Assembly: GCA_937928405.1 (NCBI GenBank)
Contig: CALFWZ010000065.1
Span: 62,001 to 126,000 of the forward strand
Origin: an uncultured Saprospiraceae bacterium
Lineage (GTDB): Bacteria > Bacteroidota > Bacteroidia > Chitinophagales > Saprospiraceae
Direction: 5' to 3'
DNA length: 64,000 nt
Positions 41,365 through 51,634 of the stretch are shown piece after piece (the first letter of the stretch is position 1; each line of letters begins with the position of its first letter). Both the position numbers and the translations under genes were made by a program. The notes beneath the pieces were generated by a model that was not told where the DNA came from, made no database searches, and saw only the letters and a program-made list of their open reading frames with translations.

Positions 41365-43773
41365 CTACCGAATACTTCCCCGCGCTCGTCGCACGCGCAC
41401 ATCTGCTCCGATATCCCAAGCCACGGTCATCCCAACTCGCTGACCTTGCCATCTCCGCGCATAAGCATTGGTGAAATTAGGTAAGGTGGCACCGCCGCGG
41501 TATACGTTTAGGGCAAACAAATTTCGGACATTAATCGATACCTGTAAGCGGTCGCTTAAAAACTTGCGACTGATCCCAGCGTTGATTCCATAGAAGGGAT
41601 CACGGAAAGATTGTAAATAGCGTTGACCGCCGTAGTAATAGAAAGAAGCTTGGATGCGAATGGCTTGTGGTAATTTTCCTCGGACGCCGATTTCTGAACT
41701 AAAGGTCGTAAAAGAATTTCCAAAATCTACGCCTTCGTAAAATCCGGTTTGTCGAAATTCTGCGGCTCTGGCTTCGCCAGTAAATTGCCAACCTTTGAAG
41801 GGTTCGTAGGTAATGATGATACCTCCTTCTAGGATCCGCTCTTGTTCTAAATTAATGGGGAAGTAGGTAACCAAACCGCTGCTGTCTTGTAAGACTTGGG
41901 TATCGTAAAAGCCATCAATATAATGCGCTGACAGGAATGGAGAGACGGTCAGTTTTTCGCCGTTATACAACATTTTTATTTCGATCAAATCTCTAAAGCT
42001 GGGATCAAGGTCTGGATTCCCAAATCGCAATTCATTGGGATTTTCTATTCCACCAAAAGGATTTAATTGCCAAAATCCGGGTCGCTGAATTCGTTTACTA
42101 TATCCAATACTGGCATTGATTTTTTTAGAAAATTTATAGCTCACCGTCGCCGAGGGAAATACCCAATTATAGGACTTTTTAATATCTTCCGTACCGGCTT
42201 TATTGTCTTCGACTTTTACATTGGTGTATTCACTTCGCAATCCCATCTGGACGCCCCACTTATCTTTTTCAAAAGCATATTGTGCATAGACTGCTGCGAT
42301 TCGTTCGTAATAATCTACTAAGTTTTCAAGATCTCGATAAACTTTAAAATCTTCCGATCGTTTTTCTTCTGCCAGGTAATCACTGGAAATAATGCGCATC
42401 TCTCCTCGGACCCCAATTTCTAATTTTCCATGTTCTCCTAGTTTTTGTTCATAGTCTCCTTGCAAGAGATAATCATGGCTAGATTCCATATTCCGAGTGC
42501 GTAGTTGGAACGCTTCTGAAGTGGTAGGAAAGCGTTCTGTCACAATAGTTAATTCTTGTTCATCATTGGCCCAAAAATCATTTTGAAATAACAGAAAAAA
42601 CTTACTGCCTTCCTTCGCAAAGTCTTGCGCCCAGGATGCTTCAATCTGGTGATAAGTTTCTGGCTCTAGAAAATCATAGGATTGTAACCAGTCTTGTTGT
42701 AGATTTTCTTGACCATCACGATAGGTATAATTTACTTCAGAAAGGTCATCATTTGTTTGGTGATAAAGCGAGTAGGAGGCACTGAAGGTGGTGTTTTTCG
42801 TTGGTCGAAAATCCACACCAGCAAATAGATGTCCGGCTTTATCATTGCGTTCTTGATCGAGATCTTCGTTTAATATTTGAGTGCCAGTTGGTAATTGACT
42901 AATCCGTTCGGCATTGCCAGTACTGAAAAAATCGGAATATCTTAATCCTCCATTGCCAAAATACGTCCACTTGTTTTCGCTTCTAGAAAAACTTCCATTC
43001 AGTCGATAATCGGTTGGGATTCCGACCGAAGCACTTACTTGACCGCCACCACTTTTAGCAGATTGATCTTTGAGAATAATATTGATGATTCCCGCATTAC
43101 CGGAGGCTTCGTAGCGCGCAGAAGGATTGGTCATGATTTCTATTTTATCGATATTGGAAGCCGGAATTCCTTGCAAAGAATTATTATCGGCCAAGGCAGA
43201 AGGTTTCCCATTAATCAAGACTTTGACCGAGGCATTACCTCGTAAACTCACGATCCCTTCTGGAGAAACATTCACCATTGGAACATTGTCTAATACCTCA
43301 TTGGCAGTACCACCTTGTGAAATAATGTCTGCTCCAACATCGAAGATTTGCTTGTCGAGTTTTAAGGTCATCCGACTGCGTTCAGCCGTGACAGTGGCAC
43401 CTGCCAGATCCACTGCCGTGCTGGACATTTTGATATCTCCCAAATCATAATCAGCACTCAATTCGATCATCGTATCGATGGTAGAAAATCCGATAAATTC
43501 TATTTTGAGATTATATTGACCTTTCGGTAAACGAAGTGAAAAATTACCTGTGCTATCGGTACTCATTCCGGTGACCAAGACTTGTTGAAGATCATATGCT
43601 GCGACGGTAGCAAATTCTAAAGGCAATTCATATTTTGCATCGACGATACGACCTGATAAATTGGCTTTCGCTGGCAAAGGGGTGGCTGATAGGCTACCGG
43701 CAATTGCCAGTGCCCAGAGGACAAAAAAGAATTTCATATGGATGGTTTTTTTACTTGTGAATAGGGTGTTCAA
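41365..43773 (-). CDS. TonB-dependent-receptor-like outer membrane beta-barrel protein
   Basis: CarboxypepD_reg-like N-terminus (LSGRIVDAKYELPLEFATVAAYD), plug-like VLDNVPMVNVSPEGIVSLRGNASVKVLINGKP, SARYEASGNAGIINIILK, then a long barrel. Confidence 0.88.
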   Translation of the reverse strand: MNTLFTSKKTIHMKFFFVLWALAIAGSLSATPLPAKANLSGRIVDAKYELPLEFATVAAYDLQQVLVTGMSTDSTGNFSLRLPKGQYNLKIEFIGFSTIDTMIELSADYDLGDIKMSSTAVDLAGATVTAERSRMTLKLDKQIFDVGADIISQGGTANEVLDNVPMVNVSPEGIVSLRGNASVKVLINGKPSALADNNSLQGIPASNIDKIEIMTNPSARYEASGNAGIINIILKDQSAKSGGGQVSASVGIPTDYRLNGSFSRSENKWTYFGNGGLRYSDFFSTGNAERISQLPTGTQILNEDLDQERNDKAGHLFAGVDFRPTKNTTFSASYSLYHQTNDDLSEVNYTYRDGQENLQQDWLQSYDFLEPETYHQIEASWAQDFAKEGSKFFLLFQNDFWANDEQELTIVTERFPTTSEAFQLRTRNMESSHDYLLQGDYEQKLGEHGKLEIGVRGEMRIISSDYLAEEKRSEDFKVYRDLENLVDYYERIAAVYAQYAFEKDKWGVQMGLRSEYTNVKVEDNKAGTEDIKKSYNWVFPSATVSYKFSKKINASIGYSKRIQRPGFWQLNPFGGIENPNELRFGNPDLDPSFRDLIEIKMLYNGEKLTVSPFLSAHYIDGFYDTQVLQDSSGLVTYFPINLEQERILEGGIIITYEPFKGWQFTGEARAAEFRQTGFYEGVDFGNSFTTFSSEIGVRGKLPQAIRIQASFYYYGGQRYLQSFRDPFYGINAGISRKFLSDRLQVSINVRNLFALNVYRGGATLPNFTNAYARRWQGQRVGMTVAWDIGADVRVRRARGSIR

Positions 43774-43945
43774 TCACCCTAAACTTATTGAAAGTTTATT
43801 AATTTATTTCATTTACAATTTAAAAAATATAACTGTTTAGTTTTTTATCTAATGAGTAAAGTTGAATTATGCTTCCATATTGTGTATCCAATATTGTAAA
43901 AAAAAACTTTATAAATTGTACAGCCTCGCTAAGAGAAATAGTGTT

Positions 43946-46900
43946 TTATCTAGTAAAATATTTCAATATTGATGGATTATCTAGCAGCAAAGCTTGTTTA
44001 TACGGTGTCCAAGTATCATCGCTGACTTTTAGGTCTACGTCTTTTAGAAAATCTTGATCAAGTCCCATCACTTCGCTTCCTGATAAATAATTTTCGCGAT
44101 CTTTGTTTAAGCGATATTCATTTCTGGTAAGCATATGTTTTGTATTGGCTCCGGCTTTAATCAGCACAGACAAGACTTCGATATTGCGAGATTCTACTGC
44201 GATGAGCAGGGGAGTGGCGCCAATATATTCCCAGACCAGCGGTTCTTGAGTATAGTTTCCATCGGTGCTAGAATAACGCATTGTTGGGTCAACGTTGGCA
44301 TTATTATTTAAAAGTAATTTGGCCATCTCGTGATGATTTTCGAGCGCAGCATAATGCAAAGCGGTTAATCCCGAAGCAGAACTTTGATTGACATCGGCGC
44401 CATGCTCAATGAGTAGTTTTGCTAAGTCCAGGCGGTTAGAACTGGCAGCAGCCATCAAGGCAGTTTGTCCAGTATCATCCGTAGAATTTATCGTTTTATC
44501 GTGTTGTAATATTTGACGGCATTCTACTTCAGATCCATTTCTGACGGCTTCTAATAATGCTGGCGTATTGTTCTTTAAATCGTATTGTCTTAAATGAGTT
44601 CCTTTTTCAGTTACATGGAAAGATGCTCTTTTACCTATTTCGTTTTTCTTTTCTTTTTCCAAGATTTTTCTTAGTTCTTTTAAATCTCTTTTTTCTTGAT
44701 TATCTCCTTGTGAAATCAAACCTAGAAAATTGATCAGGTCTGAATTTCCACTCAAACGTGCCCAATCATAGGCGGTCATTCCGTTGACATCTTTTATGGT
44801 CCAGTCTGCCAGTCTGGACACCAACAAAACCGCTGCACCATTTTTACCATCTGCTGCTGCACACATTAGGGGCGTTCGACCTTGGTTATCTTGTGCATTG
44901 ACCTCCGCTCCTAAACCGAACAAAACCTGCATATCAATAGTGTGATTTTCTGCGGAAGCAATATGCAGTGGCGTCCGTCCATAATAATCTCGGGAATTTA
45001 TATCCGTTCCATGCTCTACCAAACTTTGAACTTTTTCAATTTTTCCGTCTAAGGTTAGTTGATGAATTTTAGGTCTTTTTTCTCTTCTGGCAGAAGCCTT
45101 CCTGCGTTCTTCAGATGCCCTCTCACGTTCTTCAGATGCTCTCTCGCGTTCTTCCGACGCTATTTCATTTATTTCGAATTTTTCTAAATCCAAATAATTT
45201 CGGGTTTCATATTCTTCTTGCTCTTCCGCATAATCGAACGCGGTAGAACCATTTGAATCAGCGATTGATTTATCTGCCCCTGCTTTCAAAAGGGTTATCA
45301 CGATCTGCTTTTTTCCCTCAGAAGCGGCATACATTAGCGCGGTACGGCCAGCAGCATCTTGTTTATCAAGGTTTACGTTTTTTGAAATTAAAAAATCAAC
45401 GATGTCTCTTTTACCTTCTGCTGCTGCAATGTGAAGTGGAGGTAAGCTTTTGCCTTTGCCATTGATATCTGCTCCATACTTCAAAAGTAATTGCAGACAT
45501 TTGAGTTCGCCTTCAGAGGCCGCCATAGTAATAGCAGTTGGACTACCTTGGTTCCAATAATAATTGACTTCTGCACCAGCCTTTAACAAAAGTTTCATGC
45601 TCGCTAAAGAACCTTCATCCGCTGCTTCAATCAAGGCGGTCCAGCCATTGAATTTTTGATTGACCTTGGCTCCTTGCGCCAATAAATAGGCTACGATTTC
45701 TGCTTCATCTTCACTGGTAGCCATCATTAAAGGTGTAAAACCTTCCGAGCCAATTCCGTTGATGTCAATTCCGGTTTTAAGTAAAGTTTTAACAAAATCA
45801 ATATCGCCTTCTCCGCAAGCCATGACCAGCGCATCAACTCGTGTTGCTTCGGTTTGTCCTTGGATAGGAGCATCAGGCGCAGGTGGATTAACTGGTGGTG
45901 CGGGTGCCGCTACTGGTAAACCGTTTGGACTATCCGTGGAATTATAATTTGATAATGACGGTTCATCATCCGTTGTTGTAGAAACGGTCGTAGTCGTAAT
46001 TCTATTAATTGGTAGTTTGTCAGCGTTATCAGCTGGCGGATAATCTGGATTGGTGATTGTTTCATTAACTTCCGTCGTCTCCGACAACTCTGTAACTTGC
46101 ACGGTTCTTCCTGTTGCTGCTATACCTAGAAATAATGCAGTAATTAAAATACAGGCGGTGGCGAATCCTTCTCTAAAAGTGCCAGTACTATTGGCAACAC
46201 TAAATAGTCGGTGAATTCTACCAGCAAACCCACCTCGTTCTCTTTTTTTATTTTTTCCCGCAAGGGCCATTGCAAGAGTTGGATTTTTCTGTATTTTTAA
46301 TTTAAGCGCTGATACATTGATTAAGGTTTTGGCGTAAGAAGTAGCCGGCCCAGTCGCAGCGACGGCTAGATCATCACAACAATGTTCACGTTCATCATCA
46401 ATTCGATGACTCATCCACCAAACTCCGGGATGAAAAAAGAAAACATTACAAAGAAACGTTTGAATAAGATTGACTATAAAATCTTCTCGTCTGATGTGGG
46501 CAAGTTCATGGGCGAGCACCGCATAAATTTCAGTTTCGGATAAACTATTAAAAATCTGTTGAGGAAACAATACCACTGGTTTGAGCCAGCCAATGACCAT
46601 CGGAGATTGAATACGGATACTGGTGAGATATGCGACCTTTTTTTGGATGCGCAGCTTCCCTTCCAATTCTTCAATTCTATCTTTCCATCCCGTCGGAAAT
46701 ACTTGAGTGCCATAATGTTTGAGTCGTTGCACATAGGCCAGTTGACCTAAAAAACGCAATTGTAAAAACAAGACACCTAAAAACCAAATGGTCACTAATA
46801 ACGGTAAGTGACGTTTATAATAATCTCTAAACACAGCGATCCAACCAGACTGTTCCGCTGGAGAGATTTCGCTGTTGGGAGGTAGCGTACTTTGGATTGT

Positions 46901-47221
46901 CGGATCTGAATTTCCTGACTTTTCAGCCTGATTGATCATGGGAAATACCTCGCCACTTGGTTGATTGGAAAGGATGGAAGCTGAAAGTTCAGATGGATTA
47001 TTTACTTCCTGCCAATGTTGCCAAAAAGTGGTAGAAACAGTTAGAAAGAAGGCACAAAGAATACCTACCGCTACGATGTACCTGGATTGGGCAGTATAGC
47101 TTCGTAAAGCGATTAGGATTAAGACTAATAAGATAGCAAATACTGCACCCTGCCAAACACTATGCAGCAAAGTCCAACCTAATGCTTCGATAGATTCTGG
47201 GTTTAAAATATATTCGATCAT
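43946..47221 (-). CDS. M56 (BlaR1-type) peptidase fused to a long ankyrin-repeat region
   Basis: N-terminal TMs; AVLAHELAHIRREDFIVNLIQTFLCNVFFFHPGVWWMSHRIDDEREHCCDDLAV (M56). About a dozen ankyrin repeats follow (GRTALMYAASEGKKQIVITLLKAGAD, GLTALHYAALENHHEMAKLLLNNNANV, etc.). Confidence 0.92.
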   Translation of the reverse strand: MIEYILNPESIEALGWTLLHSVWQGAVFAILLVLILIALRSYTAQSRYIVAVGILCAFFLTVSTTFWQHWQEVNNPSELSASILSNQPSGEVFPMINQAEKSGNSDPTIQSTLPPNSEISPAEQSGWIAVFRDYYKRHLPLLVTIWFLGVLFLQLRFLGQLAYVQRLKHYGTQVFPTGWKDRIEELEGKLRIQKKVAYLTSIRIQSPMVIGWLKPVVLFPQQIFNSLSETEIYAVLAHELAHIRREDFIVNLIQTFLCNVFFFHPGVWWMSHRIDDEREHCCDDLAVAATGPATSYAKTLINVSALKLKIQKNPTLAMALAGKNKKRERGGFAGRIHRLFSVANSTGTFREGFATACILITALFLGIAATGRTVQVTELSETTEVNETITNPDYPPADNADKLPINRITTTTVSTTTDDEPSLSNYNSTDSPNGLPVAAPAPPVNPPAPDAPIQGQTEATRVDALVMACGEGDIDFVKTLLKTGIDINGIGSEGFTPLMMATSEDEAEIVAYLLAQGAKVNQKFNGWTALIEAADEGSLASMKLLLKAGAEVNYYWNQGSPTAITMAASEGELKCLQLLLKYGADINGKGKSLPPLHIAAAEGKRDIVDFLISKNVNLDKQDAAGRTALMYAASEGKKQIVITLLKAGADKSIADSNGSTAFDYAEEQEEYETRNYLDLEKFEINEIASEERERASEERERASEERRKASARREKRPKIHQLTLDGKIEKVQSLVEHGTDINSRDYYGRTPLHIASAENHTIDMQVLFGLGAEVNAQDNQGRTPLMCAAADGKNGAAVLLVSRLADWTIKDVNGMTAYDWARLSGNSDLINFLGLISQGDNQEKRDLKELRKILEKEKKNEIGKRASFHVTEKGTHLRQYDLKNNTPALLEAVRNGSEVECRQILQHDKTINSTDDTGQTALMAAASSNRLDLAKLLIEHGADVNQSSASGLTALHYAALENHHEMAKLLLNNNANVDPTMRYSSTDGNYTQEPLVWEYIGATPLLIAVESRNIEVLSVLIKAGANTKHMLTRNEYRLNKDRENYLSGSEVMGLDQDFLKDVDLKVSDDTWTPYKQALLLDNPSILKYFTR

Positions 47222-47643
47222 TTCTTTTGGTTTTTCTTATTTTCTAAAGCATCAATATACGCTTTGAGTTCTTCGAGATCGGCTGCGTCTGGGGTATGTT
47301 GACCGAGCGCACGCATTACGAGTTTTTTCGCTGAACCGCCAAAGGTTTTATCCAAAAAAGAATCTAATAATTTATCTTGAGTAGCAGTCTGCGCGATCAC
47401 CGCTCGATAGATATGTTTGCGTCCTTCGGAAGTACGATCCAGCATACCACGTTCCATCATCACTTGCATGGTTTTTAAAACGGTGGTGTAAACGATTGGT
47501 TTTTCGCGTTCCAGTGCTTCGTGAATATCCTTGACGGATAATGGTCCTTGACTCCAAAGTAGTTGAAGAATGGATAGTTCGGATGCCGTTGGAGCGATGT
47601 TTGATTTTTTATTTTTCATGTTACTACGATTTCTCTCGTACAA
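47218..47643 (-). CDS. BlaI/MecI/CopY family transcriptional repressor
   Basis: PTASELSILQLLWSQGPLSVKDIHEALEREKPIVYTTVLKTMQVMMERGMLDRTSEGRKHIYRA; overlaps the M56 gene by 4 nt. Confidence 0.92.
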   Translation of the reverse strand: MYERNRSNMKNKKSNIAPTASELSILQLLWSQGPLSVKDIHEALEREKPIVYTTVLKTMQVMMERGMLDRTSEGRKHIYRAVIAQTATQDKLLDSFLDKTFGGSAKKLVMRALGQHTPDAADLEELKAYIDALENKKNQKK

Positions 47644-47859
47644 ATCTACGATAAAAATCGTAGTAACGCAAATTTGGGATATTTTTTGTGGCAGAAGAGG
47701 GGAGCAGTGGGCTTAGCATTTGGTAAAGAACGAGGGTTTTTGGTTTGTTGTAGCGGATAGCGTTATTCGCTCTTTAGGTAAATGGTTTTTAGCCAATTAG
47801 CCTTCTTTTGGTTAAAAGGCTAATTGACAAATAAGCTAACCAACTGATAATATTATACC

Positions 47860-48609
47860 TTACCAATTCTTTCTTCTTACTTCAGATTCTCCCCGTACAC
47901 GCTTGTTAATAAATCCGCCGTCACCTCGGTAATGAAAGGTACTTTCTCCGGTGGCTTTCAGTTTAATATCACCGTTGACTGTTAATTTGGCTTCACTCTC
48001 GTCGGTTAAATCAATATCTAAATCGTCGACTACAAAATCAAAGCTTTTGATTATACTGTCTTCATTGGCAGCGACCACCATTTTATTGGCAGTACCTGTG
48101 ATTTTTAAAACGGAGTCCTCATCTAAGTCAACTTTCAAGTTTTCGACATCCAGGTGCCCCGTTAAAGTACAATCTTCATCTAAAAGAATGGTCAAATTCT
48201 CTGTGTTTAGTTTATCTTCCAATCTAATGACAACATCTTCATCTCCTCTAATTTCGGTTAAGTTTTTTGCAGTGATATAGGCGACTAATTTTTCATCGGC
48301 ACTATTATTTTTATAACCTGTACTGTAGGATTTTGTATATATCTTTAAAGTGGTCCCATGTTTTTCAACTTGTATCAGATCATGTAAATTCTCATTTGCC
48401 TCAATTTTTACTTTTTCCACGTTGTCAGAAAACCGAATAAAAACTTCAAAATCTTCACTGACCTCTATTTTATCAAATCCAGTAATGGTTTTGGTTTCGG
48501 TAGTAATGGTGTGTGATAATTGGAGATATTTATCATTTTTTTGTCCAAAAGCATTCGAGAAGAAAAGGGTGAGTATTATAGTAAATAAAATATAATTGAA
48601 TAATTTCAT
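47860..48609 (-). CDS. Head GIN domain (DUF2807) secreted protein
   Basis: Signal peptide; FDKIEVSEDFEVFIRFSDNVEKVKIEANENLHDLIQVEKHGTTLKIYTKS. Confidence 0.85.
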   Translation of the reverse strand: MKLFNYILFTIILTLFFSNAFGQKNDKYLQLSHTITTETKTITGFDKIEVSEDFEVFIRFSDNVEKVKIEANENLHDLIQVEKHGTTLKIYTKSYSTGYKNNSADEKLVAYITAKNLTEIRGDEDVVIRLEDKLNTENLTILLDEDCTLTGHLDVENLKVDLDEDSVLKITGTANKMVVAANEDSIIKSFDFVVDDLDIDLTDESEAKLTVNGDIKLKATGESTFHYRGDGGFINKRVRGESEVRRKNW

Positions 48610-48683
48610 GATAATAGAATTTTATGAGTAATGTCTTAATGACAGGTGTGTTTTTAATATGTTGCATTTGATATTAAAAAAAA

Positions 48684-48713
48684 GTTCCGTCTTTGGTTTT
48701 CCAAAGACAGAAC
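48684..48713 (-). terminator. Terminator of the matrixin-like gene
   Basis: GTTCcGTCTTTGG-TTTT-CCAAAGACaGAAC stem with minus-strand T-run. Confidence 0.7.
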
Positions 48714-48753
48714 ACTTTACTTACAATTGTCCATATATTACTTGGCGGTCAGA

Positions 48754-49833
48754 TCAACCACCACAATTAATATTCGCTGACCAAGCATCAGATTGACCTT
48801 GTACTACAGTTTCTACTTCTAAGTAAAAGGAACCACCTGTTGCCGTGCTAAAAGTCAGCGTCTTGGTGGAGGGTCCATTTAGAGAAGAACCCCATGGACC
48901 AGGCTGTGAAGAATAACCAATCCATCCGGAGCTTACAACGGTTCCACCACCTACTTCCACCACTCGGAATCTATTGGGGACATCATTGGCCTGAACAAAA
49001 ACACTAGAAGTTGCCATGCTTGCGGAGTTACACGGTGGCAAGTCAAAAGGCACCGTTGGATAAATTTGATATCCTTGCGTACTACTATTTCCTGAATAAG
49101 ATCCACCACAGGGAGGATTGGCAGGATAAAGAATTTCTAAAGCATTAACATCTTCAGGTGTAAATTCACACAATCCTGCACACAATGCGTTTGGCAAGCC
49201 ACCTGAATTCATAATAGAGAAAAAATCATTGGTAGGTGTTCCAGGAATTAAAGTTAAAAAACCAAAGTCTGTATGCCCAAATCCAAGTGCGTGCCCAATT
49301 TCGTGCATGGCAATAAATTGTATGTCACAGGAAGTGATTGGTGCATTGTCATTACAAAAACAATCAGTTGTGTTTATTCCTGTATGAAGCCTTACTTCTA
49401 TTTGGTTAGTAGTATTATTTAGAAGTGCACTACCTCCATTACAGTCACCACCTCCTAAATTCTCACACAAAACAATAATGTCGGCATCATTTTGATTATA
49501 AACCCTGGTAAGATTAATAGAAGTTCCAAGTAAGTCATTAAAATCAGCAATTCCATTTACAGTAGCTTGGGTATAAAAATTATCGCATCCGCCAGTAATA
49601 AATATAGAAAAACATCCATCGTCACCTACTGGGAGATTATTTGAAAAACGATGCCGTTCACTTGCTCTCCTTCTGCTATTTTGTTGAGGTTCAAATATAC
49701 ATACTAGATTATTTGAGTGACTATCAGCTTTTTCTATAGCTGCTGGTTTTTCTTCATTGACAATTTGTTCTTTTTCACAAGCTCCAAAGATGAGCAAAGT
49801 GATAAATAATAGTGTAAATTTTAATAATTTCAT
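48754..49833 (-). CDS. Matrixin-like zinc metalloprotease lipoprotein
   Basis: Lipobox LIFGACEKE; FIAMHEIGHALGFGHTD (HExxHxxGxxH) and Met-turn FFSIMNSGG. Confidence 0.88.
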   Translation of the reverse strand: MKLLKFTLLFITLLIFGACEKEQIVNEEKPAAIEKADSHSNNLVCIFEPQQNSRRRASERHRFSNNLPVGDDGCFSIFITGGCDNFYTQATVNGIADFNDLLGTSINLTRVYNQNDADIIVLCENLGGGDCNGGSALLNNTTNQIEVRLHTGINTTDCFCNDNAPITSCDIQFIAMHEIGHALGFGHTDFGFLTLIPGTPTNDFFSIMNSGGLPNALCAGLCEFTPEDVNALEILYPANPPCGGSYSGNSSTQGYQIYPTVPFDLPPCNSASMATSSVFVQANDVPNRFRVVEVGGGTVVSSGWIGYSSQPGPWGSSLNGPSTKTLTFSTATGGSFYLEVETVVQGQSDAWSANINCGG

Positions 49834-50362
49834 AATACTTGTTTTTTTATGGTTAGAAAATTTTTTTTAATCTTAAATGTCATTTATGCTGAAGTAGTGA
49901 GGTGCTTTTGGAAAATGAATTAATGTGTACGTTAATTTTTTTTACTAAAAATTGTAACGATTGAATTAAAAAATAAAATGTTAATTACTAGATGTGAATA
50001 TCATACTTAAGTCTTCAACGAATTTTTAAATAACAAATTAAATAAACAGTTAATGCACGGTTTATTTTCTGAACGATACTAGTGATCATTTGTTCAGTTT
50101 GATATTATTTTTATGTGAAAGCCAGTTAAGATAGATGGTGTCTATCAATTTATTTCCTTTACCCCAAAGGCGGACTATTTGATAAGATGTGGCGAAAAAT
50201 ACGGAGTTTTCATGTTTTTGAATACTATTCAAAGAGGATTCTCTCAAAAAATGCCTCATCTGATTATTAAAATATCAATCACAAATCAGGAACTTATTAT
50301 TTGGCTGTTACTAAGTGCAAAAGCTGGGATTTAATTAATTTTTTAACCTAGCCCTTAAAAGG

Positions 50363-50417
50363 AAATCTAGTCTGAGTACAGCATAAACTATATGCTGTGC
50401 ACAGGCTAGATTTTTTT
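50363..50417 (+). terminator. Intrinsic terminator upstream of the methyltransferase gene; no + strand gene precedes it
   Basis: AAATCTAGTCTGAGTACAGCATA-aacta-TATGCTGTGCACAGGCTAGATTT (three mismatches in the stem) followed by a T-run (50411..50417). Confidence 0.75.
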
Positions 50418-50447
50418 ATGGAAAATATAAACTTGAACCATTCCTTT

Positions 50448-51110
50448 TCAATGGAAAACGTTTATTTTTATGAAATGGAAGAATGGTACTCAGAAACCCA
50501 TAAAACTTGGAACAAGGTTGCTCAACGCTATGAAGAAAAATTCATGGATTTGGAATTATATAATGATAGCTATCAAAGGTTTTGTGATGAATTATCGCGG
50601 CCAGATGCTTCTCTGCTGGAAATTGGATGCGGACCTGGAAACATTACTCGTCAGCTTTTGAAGCGGAATCCCAAGCTAAATATTTTGGCAACCGATGTTT
50701 CTAAAAATATGATTGATTTAGCAAAAAAGAACAACCCCGGAATAGAAGTTCAAGTATTGGATGGTAGAAATTTAAAAAGCATCAAAAATAAATTTGATGG
50801 AATAATTTCTGGTTTTACGATCCCATATTTATCCAAATCAGATAGTCAGAAATTATTAAGGGACTGTACACGTCTATTAAACGAAGAAGGTGTGTTATAC
50901 CTAAGTTTTGTGGATGGAGACTATGGACAGTCAGGATTTGTTTCCGGTAGTTCAGGAGACAGAACCTATTTTTATTATCACCAACTAGAAACTATAAAAC
51001 AGACGCTGGAAGAAAATAATATGAACACCGTAGAGGTCTTTAAGAAAGCCTATCAACGATCAGATGAAAATGCTGAGTGGCATACTATTTTGATTTTAAA
51101 AAAAATCTAA
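50448..51110 (+). CDS. Class I SAM-dependent methyltransferase
   Basis: ASLLEIGCGPGNITRQLLKRNPKLNILATDVSKNMIDLAKKN. The ORF opens at 50397, inside the terminator stem, so a downstream Met (around 50448) is more plausible. Confidence 0.85.
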   Translation, partial: SMENVYFYEMEEWYSETHKTWNKVAQRYEEKFMDLELYNDSYQRFCDELSRPDASLLEIGCGPGNITRQLLKRNPKLNILATDVSKNMIDLAKKNNPGIEVQVLDGRNLKSIKNKFDGIISGFTIPYLSKSDSQKLLRDCTRLLNEEGVLYLSFVDGDYGQSGFVSGSSGDRTYFYYHQLETIKQTLEENNMNTVEVFKKAYQRSDENAEWHTILILKKI

Positions 51111-51208
51111 GTTCTGGACATAATTAAAATGCGGTAAGATAGAAAGATCAAATGTTCTATACAGCTACCCAGTGCAAATTTTTGCTATCCTAAATACTTT
51201 AAAACCCA

Positions 51209-51242
51209 TCCTGATATTATTAAAATATCAGGAATATTTTTT
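51209..51242 (+). terminator. Terminator of the methyltransferase gene
   Basis: TCCTGATATT-attaa-AATATCAGGA followed by ATATTTTTT. Confidence 0.75.
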
Positions 51243-51274
51243 ACATACAATTCGATAATTATAGATATGTTTGT

Positions 51275-51550
51275 ATGATGAATATGACAAGTTTTATAAT
51301 TGACGCCCTAGGATGGATCGGTTCTTTGATTCTAATTATCGCTTATTTTCAAAACAGTCGGAATAAAATAAATGCTCAGTCTCCGCTTTATCAATTTTTA
51401 AATGTCTTAGGAAGTATTTTATTGATTGTAAATACGGTGTACTACGGTGCTTATCCCTCTAGTGTTGTCAATATTGTTTGGGTATTTATTGGTCTTCATT
51501 ATCTTAATAAATATAGAAAAAATGAACCAGTACCTGCATCACAAAATTGA
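51275..51550 (+). CDS. CBU_0592-like small membrane protein
   Basis: DALGWIGSLILIIAYFQNSRNKINAQSPLYQFLNVLGSILLIVNTVYYGAYPSSVVNIVWVFIGLHYL. Confidence 0.75.
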   Translation: MMNMTSFIIDALGWIGSLILIIAYFQNSRNKINAQSPLYQFLNVLGSILLIVNTVYYGAYPSSVVNIVWVFIGLHYLNKYRKNEPVPASQN

Positions 51551-51634
51551 ATGGTGGGATAATTGGTGATTCTGATAAAGCTAATAAGCGAGAGGAGACT
51601 TCTTTCCACTTTTGAAAATTTTAATAAAGATTAA

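Noticed and set aside
43127-43450. 107-aa + strand ORF opposite the TonB-dependent-receptor-like gene
   Set aside because: Antisense to the conserved plug region.
45000-45180. Short repeats (EERERASEERERASEERRKAS) considered as a CRISPR-like or VNTR array
   Set aside because: In-frame coding linker within the ankyrin protein; no spacer pattern.
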